Assembly (NCBI GenBank): GCA_900545305.1
Contig: UQYD01000002.1
Coordinates: 39,752 to 103,751, forward strand
Length of the DNA stretch: 64,000 nt
Direction: 5' to 3'
Source: an uncultured Eubacterium sp.
GTDB lineage: Bacteria > Bacillota > Clostridia > Lachnospirales > CAG-274
Part shown: positions 32,348 to 41,762 of the stretch, in pieces
How positions within the stretch are numbered: position 1 is the first letter of the stretch
Layout: every line of letters starts with the position of its first letter
Position numbers and translations under genes: made by a program
The notes under the pieces: generated by a model
What the model saw: only the letters and a program-made list of their open reading frames with translations
The model's database searches: none
What the model was told of the DNA's origin: nothing

Positions 32348-33619
32348 TTACTTAATTATCTTGTGACCACCCATATATGGAAGGAGAACTTCTGGAATAG
32401 TTACAGTACCGTCTGCATTCTGGAAGTTTTCAAGAATAGCAGCAGTTGTTCTACCAACAGCAAGACCACTACCATTTAATGTATGAACGAACTGAGCCTT
32501 ATCCTTAATGTTGTCCTTGAACTTAATGTTGGCACGTCTTGCCTGATAAGATTCGAAGTCAGAACAGCTTGAAATTTCTACGTATCTACCGTAGCTTGGC
32601 ATCCAAACTTCAATATCGTAAGTCATAGCAGAACTGAAACCTAAGTCACCACTGCAAAGTCTAACAACTCTGTATGGAAGACCTAACATTTTAAGAATAT
32701 CTTCTGCATCGTTAGTAAGCTTTTCAAGTTCTTCGTAGCTGTTTTCTGGTCTAGTAAACTTAACAAGTTCTACCTTGTTGAACTGGTGCTGTCTAATTAA
32801 ACCTCTAGTATCTCTACCAGCTGAACCGGCTTCTGCTCTAAAGCAAGCAGTATATGCACAATACTTAATAGGAAGTTTTGCACCTTCGAGAATGTCATCT
32901 CTGTGAAGATTTGTTACAGGTACTTCTGCTGTAGGTACAAGGAACATATCGTTATTAGCTACTCTGAAGGCATCTTCTTCAAACTTAGGAAGCTGACCAG
33001 TACCAGTCATAGATGCTCTGTTTACCATAAATGGTGGGAAAATTTCAGTATAGCCGTGCTTTTCAACATGAGTATCAAGCATAAACTGTGTAATAGCTCT
33101 TTCAAGTCTAGCACCAAGACCCTTGTAAACTGTAAATCTAGTACCAGAAATCTTAGCTGCAACTTCTGCATCAAATAAGTCTAAATCCTTACCAATATCC
33201 CAATGAGCCTTTGGTTCAAAATCAAACTTAGTAGGTTCACCAACACGTCTGATTTCTACGTTTTCAGAATCATCAACACCGTCTGCTACAAGTGGGTTAG
33301 GTGTGTTAGGTACTGATAAAAGGAACTGTCTAATTTCTTCGTCAAGAGCCTTTAATTCTGGGTCTAATGCCTTAATCTTTTCAGAAAGCTGTTTCATTTC
33401 TGCCATAAGAGGTGCAACGTCCTTGCCTTCCTTCTTGAAAACAGGAATCTGCTTAGTTTCTGAATTCTGCTTTGCCTTTAATTCTTCGATTTCCTTAATT
33501 AAAGTACGTCTTTTTTCATCAAGTTCTGTAAACTTTTCAAGATGATAATCCTTATGACGCTTTGCTAAAGCTGCCTTTACACCGTCAAAATCTTCTCTAA
33601 ATCTCTTTACGTCTAACAT
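32348..33619 (-). CDS. serS: Seryl-tRNA synthetase
   Basis: The 423-residue class II synthetase charges tRNA-Ser. It has the N-terminal coiled-coil arm that contacts the tRNA variable arm (about 25-105). The class II core includes motif 2 (FRAEAGSAGRDTRGLIRQHQ) and motif 3 (GSGLAVGRTTAAILEN), and GTGQLPKFEEDAF is the family active-site loop. The ATG has GGAGG 7 bases upstream. It is controlled by the T-box upstream (33760-33972), and between that and the start lies a three-hairpin repeat (copy C). Confidence 0.99.
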   Translation of the reverse strand: MLDVKRFREDFDGVKAALAKRHKDYHLEKFTELDEKRRTLIKEIEELKAKQNSETKQIPVFKKEGKDVAPLMAEMKQLSEKIKALDPELKALDEEIRQFLLSVPNTPNPLVADGVDDSENVEIRRVGEPTKFDFEPKAHWDIGKDLDLFDAEVAAKISGTRFTVYKGLGARLERAITQFMLDTHVEKHGYTEIFPPFMVNRASMTGTGQLPKFEEDAFRVANNDMFLVPTAEVPVTNLHRDDILEGAKLPIKYCAYTACFRAEAGSAGRDTRGLIRQHQFNKVELVKFTRPENSYEELEKLTNDAEDILKMLGLPYRVVRLCSGDLGFSSAMTYDIEVWMPSYGRYVEISSCSDFESYQARRANIKFKDNIKDKAQFVHTLNGSGLAVGRTTAAILENFQNADGTVTIPEVLLPYMGGHKIIK

Positions 33620-33682
33620 TTCATTACCTCCAAAAATTTTAAATAGCTGACAAAACAGGTCAGAACACTGTCCAGAATAATT

Positions 33683-33754
33683 CAGAACAAATTAACTTTG
33701 TTAATTTGTGGCTTGACACAGCAAGCCATCGGATTTATCTTTCCGATTCACTAT
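33683..33754 (+). repeat. Three-hairpin repeat, copy C
   Basis: This 72-bp copy has a longer first stem (ACAAATTAAC/GTTAATTTGT), a GGCTTG/CAAGCC second stem and the same ATCGGA/TCCGAT third stem. Base changes in the first stem are paired. It lies between the T-box terminator and serS. Confidence 0.9.
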
Positions 33755-33759
33755 AAAAA

Positions 33760-33972
33760 AACTCGTCCCTAAAAAGGGACGAGTTGAACACCCGTGTTGC
33801 CACCCAAATTGCATTATAAAAAATGCCACTCTGTCTGCTGTAAGGGGCTACCCCTCGATTCATCACCGAAAGCTGGAAAGGTGGAACACCATTTCACACT
33901 ACTGTCTTTCACCCACCGACAGCTCTCTGAAAGTGCTACATAGCTTAGTCTTTCTCGTACGCTTAACCTATG
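33760..33972 (-). promoter_or_regulatory. T-box leader of serS (tRNA-Ser sensing)
   Basis: On the minus strand the leader contains a basal stem I (GAGAGCTG with CAGCTTTC), a specifier loop with UCC (33875-33877) and a K-turn-like region. The conserved T-box sequence GGGTGGCAACACGGG (33790-33805) is followed by a terminator of 11 bp (33760-33785) and a T run. UCC is a serine codon, which matches the downstream gene. Confidence 0.92.
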
Positions 33973-33978
33973 GTATAT

Positions 33979-34006
33979 AGTATATCACAAAAACCAAGAA
34001 TTTCAA
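33979..34006 (-). promoter_or_regulatory. Promoter of the serS T-box transcript
   Basis: TTGAAA (34001-34006) and TATACT (33979-33984) are 16 bases apart with a TGA extended -10, immediately after the HAD gene. Confidence 0.65.
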
Positions 34007-34022
34007 GGCTTTTTTGAAAATT

Positions 34023-34829
34023 TTACATAATAAATTTCTGTATAACCTCTGCTACTGCATTGTGGTTGTTGTCATTTTCCGTAACATAGTTTGCCACACT
34101 TTTTATTTCATCAACGCCATTTTTTACTGCCACTCCCATACCTACATTTTCAATCATAGGAATGTCATTAAAGTTGTCTCCAATGGCTATAGCTTCACTA
34201 GGGTCAATATTTATTTTTTCCAATAAATCCTTAACTCCAGTGCCTTTATCTATATTATAAGGATTAAATTCCAATATATCTTCTCCGGAGAAAAATACTC
34301 CCACTTTTTCTGTAATACCACAGGAATTGCAAGCCTGTTGTATTTGTGAAAGTTTTTCATTATCAGATATGGCTATAATTTTACTGAAATCGTGAGAAAC
34401 CAATTCTCTTAAATCCTCTGTAACATAATAGGGAATAAAAGAATTTCTGGCATATCTTTTTATTCTCTCTGTAGGCTTATCGCACCACAATTTTTCATTT
34501 TCATAAGCCAATACATTTACCGGATACCGTCTTAATATATCCAAAACTTCGCCACCGTATTCACCTTTTAACAAATGGTTTACCAGTTTCTTTTTAGATA
34601 CATTTTCATATATTGTACTGCCATTAAAGGCAACGGTATAGTTATTTTCCTTTACAAGTCCCAGTTGTTCATTTAAAACATCTAGGCTCATATTTGAGCG
34701 ACCACTACATAAAACAAACTTTACACCTTTTGAAAGGGCATAGGAAATTGCTTTTGCATTTTCTTCCGGTAGCGTTTTATCATCTTTTAAAAGTGTTCCG
34801 TCTAAGTCACAAAAAATAATTTTATACAT
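34023..34829 (-). CDS. Cof-type HAD-superfamily hydrolase
   Basis: The 268-residue HAD phosphatase of the Cof/IIB subfamily probably acts on sugar or nucleotide phosphates in the cytoplasm. Motif I is FCDLDGTLL with the nucleophile Asp near the start (KDDKTLPEE follows). Motif II is VLCSGRSN, and motif IV is the C-terminal IGDNFNDIPMIENVGMGVAVKNG. I chose the ATG at 34829, preceded by GGAGGAAATT. An upstream in-frame TTG lies inside a parS site. It is the third gene after parA-parB. Confidence 0.93.
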   Translation of the reverse strand: MYKIIFCDLDGTLLKDDKTLPEENAKAISYALSKGVKFVLCSGRSNMSLDVLNEQLGLVKENNYTVAFNGSTIYENVSKKKLVNHLLKGEYGGEVLDILRRYPVNVLAYENEKLWCDKPTERIKRYARNSFIPYYVTEDLRELVSHDFSKIIAISDNEKLSQIQQACNSCGITEKVGVFFSGEDILEFNPYNIDKGTGVKDLLEKINIDPSEAIAIGDNFNDIPMIENVGMGVAVKNGVDEIKSVANYVTENDNNHNAVAEVIQKFIM

Positions 34830-34841
34830 AATTTCCTCCAA

Positions 34842-34857
34842 TGTTTCACGTGAAACA
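34842..34857. other. parS site 1
   Basis: TGTTTCACGTGAAACA is a perfect match to the 16-bp bacterial parS consensus bound by ParB. It lies between the HAD and parB genes, overlapping the HAD ribosome-site region. Confidence 0.95.
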
Positions 34858-34858
34858 T

Positions 34859-35740
34859 TTACATATTTTTCTTCATTAAACCTACAATTCTGTCTAATTC
34901 ATCTGGAGAATAGTATTCAATTTCAATTTTGCCTTTTTTCTTACCATTTTTAATAGTAACTTTAGTGCCAAAAATAGACTTTAAGTCCTTCGCTATTTCT
35001 ACGCAGGCTCTTGCAAGCTCGGGATTAGGAGCAACTGTCTTTTCTGTCTTTTTTTCTTCCTCCGGCTGAGGATTTTGTATTTCTTTTACTAATTCTTCAA
35101 TCTGTCTTACAGAAAGACCTTCATCAATTATTCTTTCTGCCAATTCAAACTGCTGTTCTTTATCTAAAGGAATTAATGCTCTACCGTGTCCATTTGATAT
35201 TCTATTTTCCTTTATAAATGTCTGAACTCTTTCGTCAAGGTTTAAAAGTCTGATAGCATTGGCTACAACTGTTCTACTTTTACCTACTTTTTTGGCAATC
35301 TGTTCCTGACTAAGACTATATTCCTCTGAAAGTCTTTTATATGTGTAGGCTTCTTCCATAGGGTTTAAGTCTTCTCTCTGAACATTTTCAATAAGAGCAG
35401 CTTCAAGTATCTTTAATTCGTCTAAATCCTTTTCAATAGCCGGAATTTTCTCTAAGCCTGCAATTCTGGCAGCTCTCCATCTTCTTTCACCGGCAATTAT
35501 AACATAGTAATCCCCATTTTTTTTGACTGTTATAGGCTGTAAAACACCTACTTCCTTAATAGAATCAGCCAATTCCATAAGTGTAGCATCGTCAAATTTA
35601 TTCCTTGGCTGTTTTGGATTTGGTGTGATTTTATTTATGTCAACCTCTAATACACCACCACTATGTTTTTCCTCTATTTCATTAGATGAAAAGAGGGAAC
35701 TCATACCTGAACCTAAACCTCCTCTTTTTTTCATAGCCAT
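34859..35740 (-). CDS. parB: Chromosome partitioning protein ParB
   Basis: ParB is the CTP-dependent clamp that loads at parS sites and spreads to organise the origin region. The 293-residue protein has the N-terminal ParB domain, with PKQPRNKFD and the GERRWRAARIAGL box that forms the CTP pocket. The helix-turn-helix that reads parS (SQEQIAKKVGKSRTVVANAI) and a C-terminal dimerisation domain follow. The stop of parA and the ATG at 35740 share one base (TAATG), so the genes are translationally coupled. A DGSM-type Glu/Lys linker precedes the C-terminus. Confidence 0.98.
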   Translation of the reverse strand: MAMKKRGGLGSGMSSLFSSNEIEEKHSGGVLEVDINKITPNPKQPRNKFDDATLMELADSIKEVGVLQPITVKKNGDYYVIIAGERRWRAARIAGLEKIPAIEKDLDELKILEAALIENVQREDLNPMEEAYTYKRLSEEYSLSQEQIAKKVGKSRTVVANAIRLLNLDERVQTFIKENRISNGHGRALIPLDKEQQFELAERIIDEGLSVRQIEELVKEIQNPQPEEEKKTEKTVAPNPELARACVEIAKDLKSIFGTKVTIKNGKKKGKIEIEYYSPDELDRIVGLMKKNM

Positions 35741-36513
35741 TAATTTTCACTCCTTTCGATGATACCATCTGCAAGAAGTTCATAGGCTTCTGCACCCTTT
35801 GACTTAGGGTCATAAACGTTAATAGGTTCGCCATAACTTGGAGCTTCACTAAGACGTACATTTCTTGGAATAATGCACTTAAATAAGTCTGCACCTAAGA
35901 ACTTTGTAACTTCTTCTACAACCTGCATAGAAAGGTTAGTTCTTGCGTCAAACATAGTAAATACTACGCCTTCAAGCTCAATTTTGCTATTAAGTCTATC
36001 TTTAACCAAATTATAAGTATGTAAGAACTGGCTTAAACCTTCAAGGGCAAGGAATTCACACTGAAGTGGAATAAGCACGCTATCAGCTGCTGTAAGGGCA
36101 TTTAATGTAAGTATATTAAGAGATGGTGGGCAGTCGATAATTGTAAAATCGTACTGTTCTCTTACGTTACCTTTTTCGAGTATATCCCTTAAAATATATT
36201 CTCTATTGTCAAAATTTATAAGCTCAATTTCTGCTCCGGAAAGCTGAATATCTGTAGGAACTACCTGTAATGTATCAAACATTGTGCTTTCTTTTGAGTC
36301 ATTTATGTCTGCTTCGCCTATAAGTACAGTATAAAATGTGTTTTTTACATCTCTTTTATCTATACCAAGTCCTGTAGTAGCATTTCCCTGAGGGTCAGAA
36401 TCTATAACTAATACTTTTTTGCCTTTTTCAGCTAAATATGCAGCAAGATTAATGGCTGTAGTGGTTTTACCAACTCCACCTTTTTGATTAGCAATGGCTA
36501 TAACTTTACCCAT
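35740..36513 (-). CDS. parA: Chromosome partitioning ATPase ParA (Soj)
   Basis: ParA/Soj is the Walker ATPase partner of ParB. It moves the origin and, in Bacillus, also regulates DnaA. The 257-residue protein begins with the deviant Walker A box KGGVGKTTTAINLAAYLAE. The DSDPQGNATTGLGID and DFTIIDCPPSLNILTLNAL motifs are intact, as is LIPLQCEFLALEGLSQFL. The ATG has GGAGG 8 bases upstream. It starts the parA-parB-HAD transcript, and a parS site overlaps its promoter. Confidence 0.98.
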   Translation of the reverse strand: MGKVIAIANQKGGVGKTTTAINLAAYLAEKGKKVLVIDSDPQGNATTGLGIDKRDVKNTFYTVLIGEADINDSKESTMFDTLQVVPTDIQLSGAEIELINFDNREYILRDILEKGNVREQYDFTIIDCPPSLNILTLNALTAADSVLIPLQCEFLALEGLSQFLHTYNLVKDRLNSKIELEGVVFTMFDARTNLSMQVVEEVTKFLGADLFKCIIPRNVRLSEAPSYGEPINVYDPKSKGAEAYELLADGIIERSEN

Positions 36514-36552
36514 TATTTGTCCTCCTGTGTCTATAATTCATTTGTTTAGATA

Positions 36553-36581
36553 AGTATAACACAAATTTGTTTCACGTGAAA
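36553..36581 (-). promoter_or_regulatory. Promoter of parA-parB overlapping parS
   Basis: TATACT (36553-36558) is preceded 17 bases upstream by TTTCAC (36576-36581), which lies inside parS 2 (36568-36583). Binding of ParB there could affect expression. Confidence 0.55.
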
Positions 36582-36583
36582 CA
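36568..36583. other. parS site 2
   Basis: A perfect TGTTTCACGTGAAACA, 55 bases upstream of parA and overlapping its -35 region. Confidence 0.95.
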
Positions 36584-37098
36584 TTAATATTATAAAGATT
36601 TTGACAAAATTATAGGTATATTTTTGTACATATTTATATTTTTGTGTTTTTAGGCTAATTTATGTGTTTTTTTAGGCTAAGTCTTTACTTTTAATATAAG
36701 AATAGATATTTATTTAAAATTTGGGAGAAGGGAAACTCTGGCAATGAACATAGGTTCGAATTTTATAATATTTTTCTATAAATTATGCTATTTATATATT
36801 TTTAAGTCATATTTTTTTATTTTATCCTATTATTAATACAAAATTTGGTTAAAGGGAAAATTCTGAGCATTTTCTCTAGGTCATATTTCATTAAAATTAC
36901 TTAGTATTTACCTGTTATCATATTTGGCATATTACTATTTATAAATTTAACCAATATTTATACATTTTTAATATTTCGCCAAATTTTGCAGGATATTTTT
37001 CTATATAATTCATTTTTCTATTATAAACCCTTAATAAGGCAAACTTATCACCTAAGCAAAAAAACTGTATTCTATAGCCTTGAATAGTGCTTATATGG

Positions 37099-37114
37099 TG
37101 TTTCACGTGAAACA
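37099..37114. other. parS site 3
   Basis: A perfect TGTTTCACGTGAAACA in the middle of the parA-rpoC intergenic region, about 0.5 kb from site 2. Confidence 0.95.
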
Positions 37115-37494
37115 TAGGTATATACAAGGCTACAGGGTCTTTTACAGTATTTTAAGTCATCCTAAATTTTAAAGAGCATATTTTGAATTTTTAAAACTTA
37201 AAAATTGCAAATTTCAATAATTAAAATACTATAAAAATTGTATTGTTATTTAACAGGTTTTTCCATTTATGCAATATACATTATTTGTATATACATTTAT
37301 ATTTATGCAAAATAATGTATATTGATATTGCTGTTTCGTAGATTTTTGTTTTTCTACCGGAGACAGATACATATAATTGAAATATTATAACTATGTAATT
37401 AAGCCTATTTCAGCTATGTTTTATTTTAGAATATTGTAAATTCCCTTTATTCATTTTAGCCACTGTTTTTGCCCCTAAAAGCTATAATTTGGAC

Positions 37495-37775
37495 TTTGTG
37501 GATATAAGTTAGTCTACAGCGAATTATCCCCAAAATAGGGCTAAAATAGGGTATTTAACTGGGTTTATTGGTTTTGTTTATAGTAATGGTTATATTATTG
37601 GTGGAAAAATAGGATTTTTAGATTTTAGACTTATACCCACATAATTTTAAAAAACGGTGGATAAGTTGGATTTTTTAATTTTTGAAGTGCCTTGTGGATA
37701 ACTTTAGAAATATTTTTTATTTTGAATTTTTCCACAATGGTCAGTTATATTTTATTATTTTTGTAGTTATACACA
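37495..37775. other. DnaA-box-like cluster between rpoC and parA
   Basis: A perfect TGTGGATAA is at 37693-37701, GGTGGATAA at 37656-37664, TTATACACA at 37767-37775, TTATCCCCA near 37524, and TTGTGGATATAA near 37496. Together these form a cluster in AT-rich DNA about 8.5 kb from dnaA. Confidence 0.6.
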
Positions 37776-38047
37776 TTAAATTTAATATATAGAAATTTGG
37801 GAAAGGGTAATGGATTATTAACAGTAATACCTATATTTTCAAACTTTCATATTGCAAGTTTGAAAATATCAAAGAATTGATTTATTAAGGATAATACTAG
37901 CTGTAGGCTAACATAAACTTTTTACACTTACAAAACAATTTATTAAACAGGTAATTTTTGACATTTTTAAAGCAACAGGTATAGAAATATAATCTTTATG
38001 TAAAAGAGCTGAAAGAGGGCTATACTCCCTAAGTATTTACCTTTATT

Positions 38048-38098
38048 ATTTGTAGCTTGTCAATCAAGCCATCGGATTTATCTTTCCGATTCACTATT
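38048..38098 (+). repeat. Three-hairpin repeat, copy D (first hairpin degraded)
   Basis: Only the second (AGCTTG...CAAGCC) and third (ATCGGA/TCCGAT) hairpins are intact. It ends beside the rpoC terminator. Confidence 0.85.
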
Positions 38099-38103
38099 AA
38101 AAC

Positions 38104-38133
38104 ACAAAAAGGCGAGGGAAAATCCCTCGCCTT
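38104..38133 (-). terminator. Terminator of rpoB-rpoC
   Basis: A perfect 11-bp stem AAGGCGAGGGA with its complement, loop AAA, then a minus-strand T run, directly after the rpoC stop. Confidence 0.93.
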
Positions 38134-38145
38134 AGCTATTATATA

Positions 38146-41100
38146 TTATTCTTCTGTACTATTGTTTTCTTCTGTTGTATCGTCATCTTCGATTACAGCA
38201 TCTTTATCTACAATAGCCTCGCCCTTAGAGAGCTTTAAGTCAATATTTCTGTAAAGGTTCATACCTGTACCGGCTGGAATAAGTTTACCAATGATAACAT
38301 TTTCCTTTAAGCCGATAAGTGGGTCAACCTTACCCTTAATAGCAGCTTCAGTTAATACTCTAGTTGTTTCCTGGAATGATGCAGCTGAAAGGAAGCTATC
38401 AGTAGCAAGAGAAGCCTTTGTGATACCCATAAGAGTTCTTGAGCCTTCTGCCGGTTCGCCACCGTTTTCAATAGCAGCCTTGTTCTTGTCTTCAAAATCA
38501 AGCCAGTCTACAAGTGAGCCTGGAAGCATATCAGTATCGCCGTTATTTTCTACCTTAACTCTCTTGAGCATCTGACGAACAATAACTTCGATGTGCTTAT
38601 CGTTGATATCAACACCCTGTAAACGGTATACTCTCTGAACTTCCTTAAGAACGTAATCCTGAACGCCTCTTACGCCCTGAATTCTGAGAATATCGTGAGG
38701 GTTGATAGAACCTTCTGTAATAGGGTCACCGGCAAGAATTTCATCGCCGTTCATAACCTTAATTCTTGAACCGTAAGGGATAAGATATTCCTTAGATTCG
38801 CCGTTGAGAGCTGTAACTACTACTTCTCTCTTCTTCTTTGTATCTGTAACACTTACTCTACCACCAAATTCTGCAATAATTGCAAGACCCTTTGGCTTTC
38901 TTGCCTCGAAAAGTTCTTCTACTCTAGGCAAACCTTGTGTAAGGTCATTACCAGATACACCACCGGTATGGAATGTTCTCATTGTAAGCTGTGTACCAGG
39001 TTCACCGATTGACTGAGCAGCGATAATACCTACTGCTTCACCAATTCTAACCTGTCTACCACTTGCCATGTTAGAACCGTAACACTTAGAGCAAACACCG
39101 TTGTGGCTCTTACAAGTGATGATAGTTCTAATCTTAACCTTTGTGATACCGGCACCAACTACAGCATCTGCCATATCTGGAGTAATAAGTGTGTTTACAG
39201 GAACGATAATTTCGCCTGTTTCCGGATTTACAATATCTTCAGCAGAGTATCTGCCTCTAATTCTATCTACTAATGGTTCGATAGTTTCCTGTCCGTCCAT
39301 AAATGCTTCAACTTCCATATATGGAATTTCGCCATTATTATGTTCAGAACAGTCATATTCACGAACAATAATATCCTGTGATACGTCTACAAGACGTCTA
39401 GTTAAGTAACCTGAATCGGCTGTTCTAAGGGCTGTATCAGAAAGACCCTTTCTGGCACCATGGGCAGAAATGAAGTATTCCTGAACTGAAAGACCTTCAC
39501 GGAAGTTAGCCTTGATTGGAAGTTCGATAGTTTCACCACTAGGAGATGCCATCAAACCACGCATACCACCAAGCTGTTTAATCTGTCTATTAGAACCTCT
39601 GGCACCAGAGTGAGCCATCATGTAGATTTCGTTGTAAGTACCGAGACCTGCAAGAAGGGCATCAGTAATCTTACCATCGGCCTGTTCCCAAACAGAAATA
39701 ACCTTGTTATGTCTTTCTTCGTCTGTCATAAGACCTCTACGGAACATCTTATTAATCTTAGCAACTTCTGCTTCTGCTTCTTCAATGTATGTTTCCTTTT
39801 CAGGTGGAATAACCATATCTGATACAGAAACTGTAAGAGCAGCGATTGTAGAATACTTGTAACCAAGAGACTTGATGTTATCTAATACAACACAAGTTTC
39901 TGTAGAAGGGTGCTTATGGATACACTTGTTAATAATCTTACCAAGTTCCTTCTTTGTTACAAGGAAGTCGATTTCATACTTAAATTTATTTTCTGGAGCT
40001 TTTCTATCTACAAAGCCTAAGTCCTGAGGAATAATCTCGTTAAAGATAATTCTACCGGCTGTTGTATCAACAATTTGGCTTTCAGTAGTACCGTCAGCAT
40101 TTGTAAGAGTCTTTCTTACCTTAATCTTTGAATGTAAAGTAATTACATGGTTATCGTAAGCAAGTCTTGCTTCGTTTTCATCCTTGAAAATCTTACCTTC
40201 GCCTGGTTCACCATCTTTTTCAAGTGTAAGATAGTAAATACCAAGAATCATATCCTGTGTAGGAACTGTTACAGGTTCACCATCAGAAGGCTTTAAAAGG
40301 TTGTTTGGAGCAAGGAGTAAGAATCTACATTCTGCCTGTGCTTCAACACTTAAAGGAACGTGAACAGCCATCTGGTCACCATCGAAGTCGGCGTTGTAAG
40401 CTGTACAAACAAGTGGGTGAAGCTTAATAGCTCTACCTTCTACAAGTACAGGTTCGAAAGCCTGAATACCAAGTCTATGGAGAGTAGGGGCTCTGTTAAG
40501 CATAACCGGATGCTCCTTAATGACGTCTTCAAGAACGTCCCAAACTTCCGGCTGTAATCTTTCTACCATTCTCTTAGCTGACTTAATATTGTGAGCTAAA
40601 CCGTCTTTTACAAGGTTCTTCATAACGAAAGGCTTGAAAAGTTCGATAGCCATTTCCTTAGGAAGACCACACTGGTAAATCTTAAGTGTAGGGCCTACTA
40701 CGATAACAGAACGGCCTGAGTAGTCAACACGCTTACCAAGGAGGTTCTGACGGAATCTACCCTGCTTACCCTTTAATAAGTCAGAAAGTGACTTAAGTGA
40801 ACGGTTACCAGGACCAGTAACTGGTCTACCACGTCTACCGTTATCAATAAGGGCATCAACAGCCTCCTGTAACATTCTCTTTTCATTTCTGATGATAATG
40901 TCTGGAGTACCCATTTCAAGAAGCTTGAAAAGTCTGTTATTTCTGTTGATTACACGTCTATAAAGGTCATTTAAGTCAGATGTAGCAAATCTACCACCGT
41001 CTAACTGAACCATTGGTCTTAATTCAGGTGGAAGTACAGGAAGTACATCTAAAATCATCCATTCAGGTCTGTTGCCACTATTTCTGAAAGCTTCAACAAC

Positions 41101-41745
41101 TTCTAACTTCTTGATAGCCTTAACCTTCTTCTGACCGGCAGCAGTTAAAAGTTCCTTCTTTAAATCTTCTGCTTCTTTGTCAAGGTCAATAGCCTGTAAA
41201 AGTTCCTTAATAGCTTCAGCACCCATACCTACTCTAAAGTTGTTGCCGTAAGTATCGTAAGCATCTCTGTATTCCTGTTCAGAAATAATCTGCTTGTAAA
41301 CAAGATTTGATTCGCCACTATCAAGAACGATGTAATTTGCAAAGTAAAGAACCTTTTCAAGGGCCTTTGGACTAATACCAAGAATGATACCCATTCTACT
41401 TGGGATACCCTTGAAATACCATATATGGCTCACAGGAGCCGCGAGAGTAATGTGACCCATTCTCTCACGTCTTACCTTGCTCTTAGTTACTTCAACGCCA
41501 CAACGTTCACAAACAATGCCCTTGTGTCTAATTCTCTTATACTTACCACAGTGACATTCCCAGTCCTTTGTTGGTCCGAAAATTCTTTCACAGAATAAAC
41601 CGTCTCTTTCAGGCTTTAAAGTTCTGTAATTAATGGTTTCAGGCTTTTTTACTTCACCATGAGACCACTGAAGAATTTTTTCAGGAGAAGCTAAACCGAT
41701 TTTTATTGAATCAAAAACTATACCCTGTTCAGTATTATCACTCAT
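38146..41745 (-). CDS. rpoC: DNA-directed RNA polymerase subunit beta-prime
   Basis: The 1199-residue subunit carries the catalytic site. NADFDGDQMAVHVPL near residue 450 binds the active-site Mg. The N-terminal zinc-binding domain is CHCGKYKRIRHKGIVCERCG, and the C-terminal Cys cluster (ITCKSHNGVCSKCYG) is intact. The bridge-helix and trigger-loop region (FRTFHTGG) and a Glu/Asp-rich tail end it. The ATG is 9 bases after AAAGGAG. It follows rpoB by 18 bases and precedes a strong terminator. Confidence 0.99.
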   Translation of the reverse strand: MSDNTEQGIVFDSIKIGLASPEKILQWSHGEVKKPETINYRTLKPERDGLFCERIFGPTKDWECHCGKYKRIRHKGIVCERCGVEVTKSKVRRERMGHITLAAPVSHIWYFKGIPSRMGIILGISPKALEKVLYFANYIVLDSGESNLVYKQIISEQEYRDAYDTYGNNFRVGMGAEAIKELLQAIDLDKEAEDLKKELLTAAGQKKVKAIKKLEVVEAFRNSGNRPEWMILDVLPVLPPELRPMVQLDGGRFATSDLNDLYRRVINRNNRLFKLLEMGTPDIIIRNEKRMLQEAVDALIDNGRRGRPVTGPGNRSLKSLSDLLKGKQGRFRQNLLGKRVDYSGRSVIVVGPTLKIYQCGLPKEMAIELFKPFVMKNLVKDGLAHNIKSAKRMVERLQPEVWDVLEDVIKEHPVMLNRAPTLHRLGIQAFEPVLVEGRAIKLHPLVCTAYNADFDGDQMAVHVPLSVEAQAECRFLLLAPNNLLKPSDGEPVTVPTQDMILGIYYLTLEKDGEPGEGKIFKDENEARLAYDNHVITLHSKIKVRKTLTNADGTTESQIVDTTAGRIIFNEIIPQDLGFVDRKAPENKFKYEIDFLVTKKELGKIINKCIHKHPSTETCVVLDNIKSLGYKYSTIAALTVSVSDMVIPPEKETYIEEAEAEVAKINKMFRRGLMTDEERHNKVISVWEQADGKITDALLAGLGTYNEIYMMAHSGARGSNRQIKQLGGMRGLMASPSGETIELPIKANFREGLSVQEYFISAHGARKGLSDTALRTADSGYLTRRLVDVSQDIIVREYDCSEHNNGEIPYMEVEAFMDGQETIEPLVDRIRGRYSAEDIVNPETGEIIVPVNTLITPDMADAVVGAGITKVKIRTIITCKSHNGVCSKCYGSNMASGRQVRIGEAVGIIAAQSIGEPGTQLTMRTFHTGGVSGNDLTQGLPRVEELFEARKPKGLAIIAEFGGRVSVTDTKKKREVVVTALNGESKEYLIPYGSRIKVMNGDEILAGDPITEGSINPHDILRIQGVRGVQDYVLKEVQRVYRLQGVDINDKHIEVIVRQMLKRVKVENNGDTDMLPGSLVDWLDFEDKNKAAIENGGEPAEGSRTLMGITKASLATDSFLSAASFQETTRVLTEAAIKGKVDPLIGLKENVIIGKLIPAGTGMNLYRNIDLKLSKGEAIVDKDAVIEDDDTTEENNSTEE

Positions 41746-41762
41746 TGGATATTTCTCCTTTC

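Larger units (their letters stand above)
36514..38108. other. Long AT-rich intergenic region rpoC / parA
   Basis: About 1.6 kb without a convincing gene. It contains two parS sites, the DnaA-box cluster, a tandem 21-22 base repeat (about 36637-36680, ending AGGCTAA), and several loosely related AAATTTGG...AGGG segments (about 36718, 36840, 37793). Repeat copy D is at its right end. The one short minus frame (36939-37127) lacks a ribosome site and has biased low-complexity composition. Confidence 0.7.

Noticed and set aside
36750..36780. A GGTTCGAAT motif like a tRNA T-arm
   Set aside because: No acceptor or anticodon stems can be built around it.
36939..37127. A 62-residue minus-strand frame in the rpoC-parA gap
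   Set aside because: No ribosome site, AT-driven composition, and it contains a parS site; chance frame.
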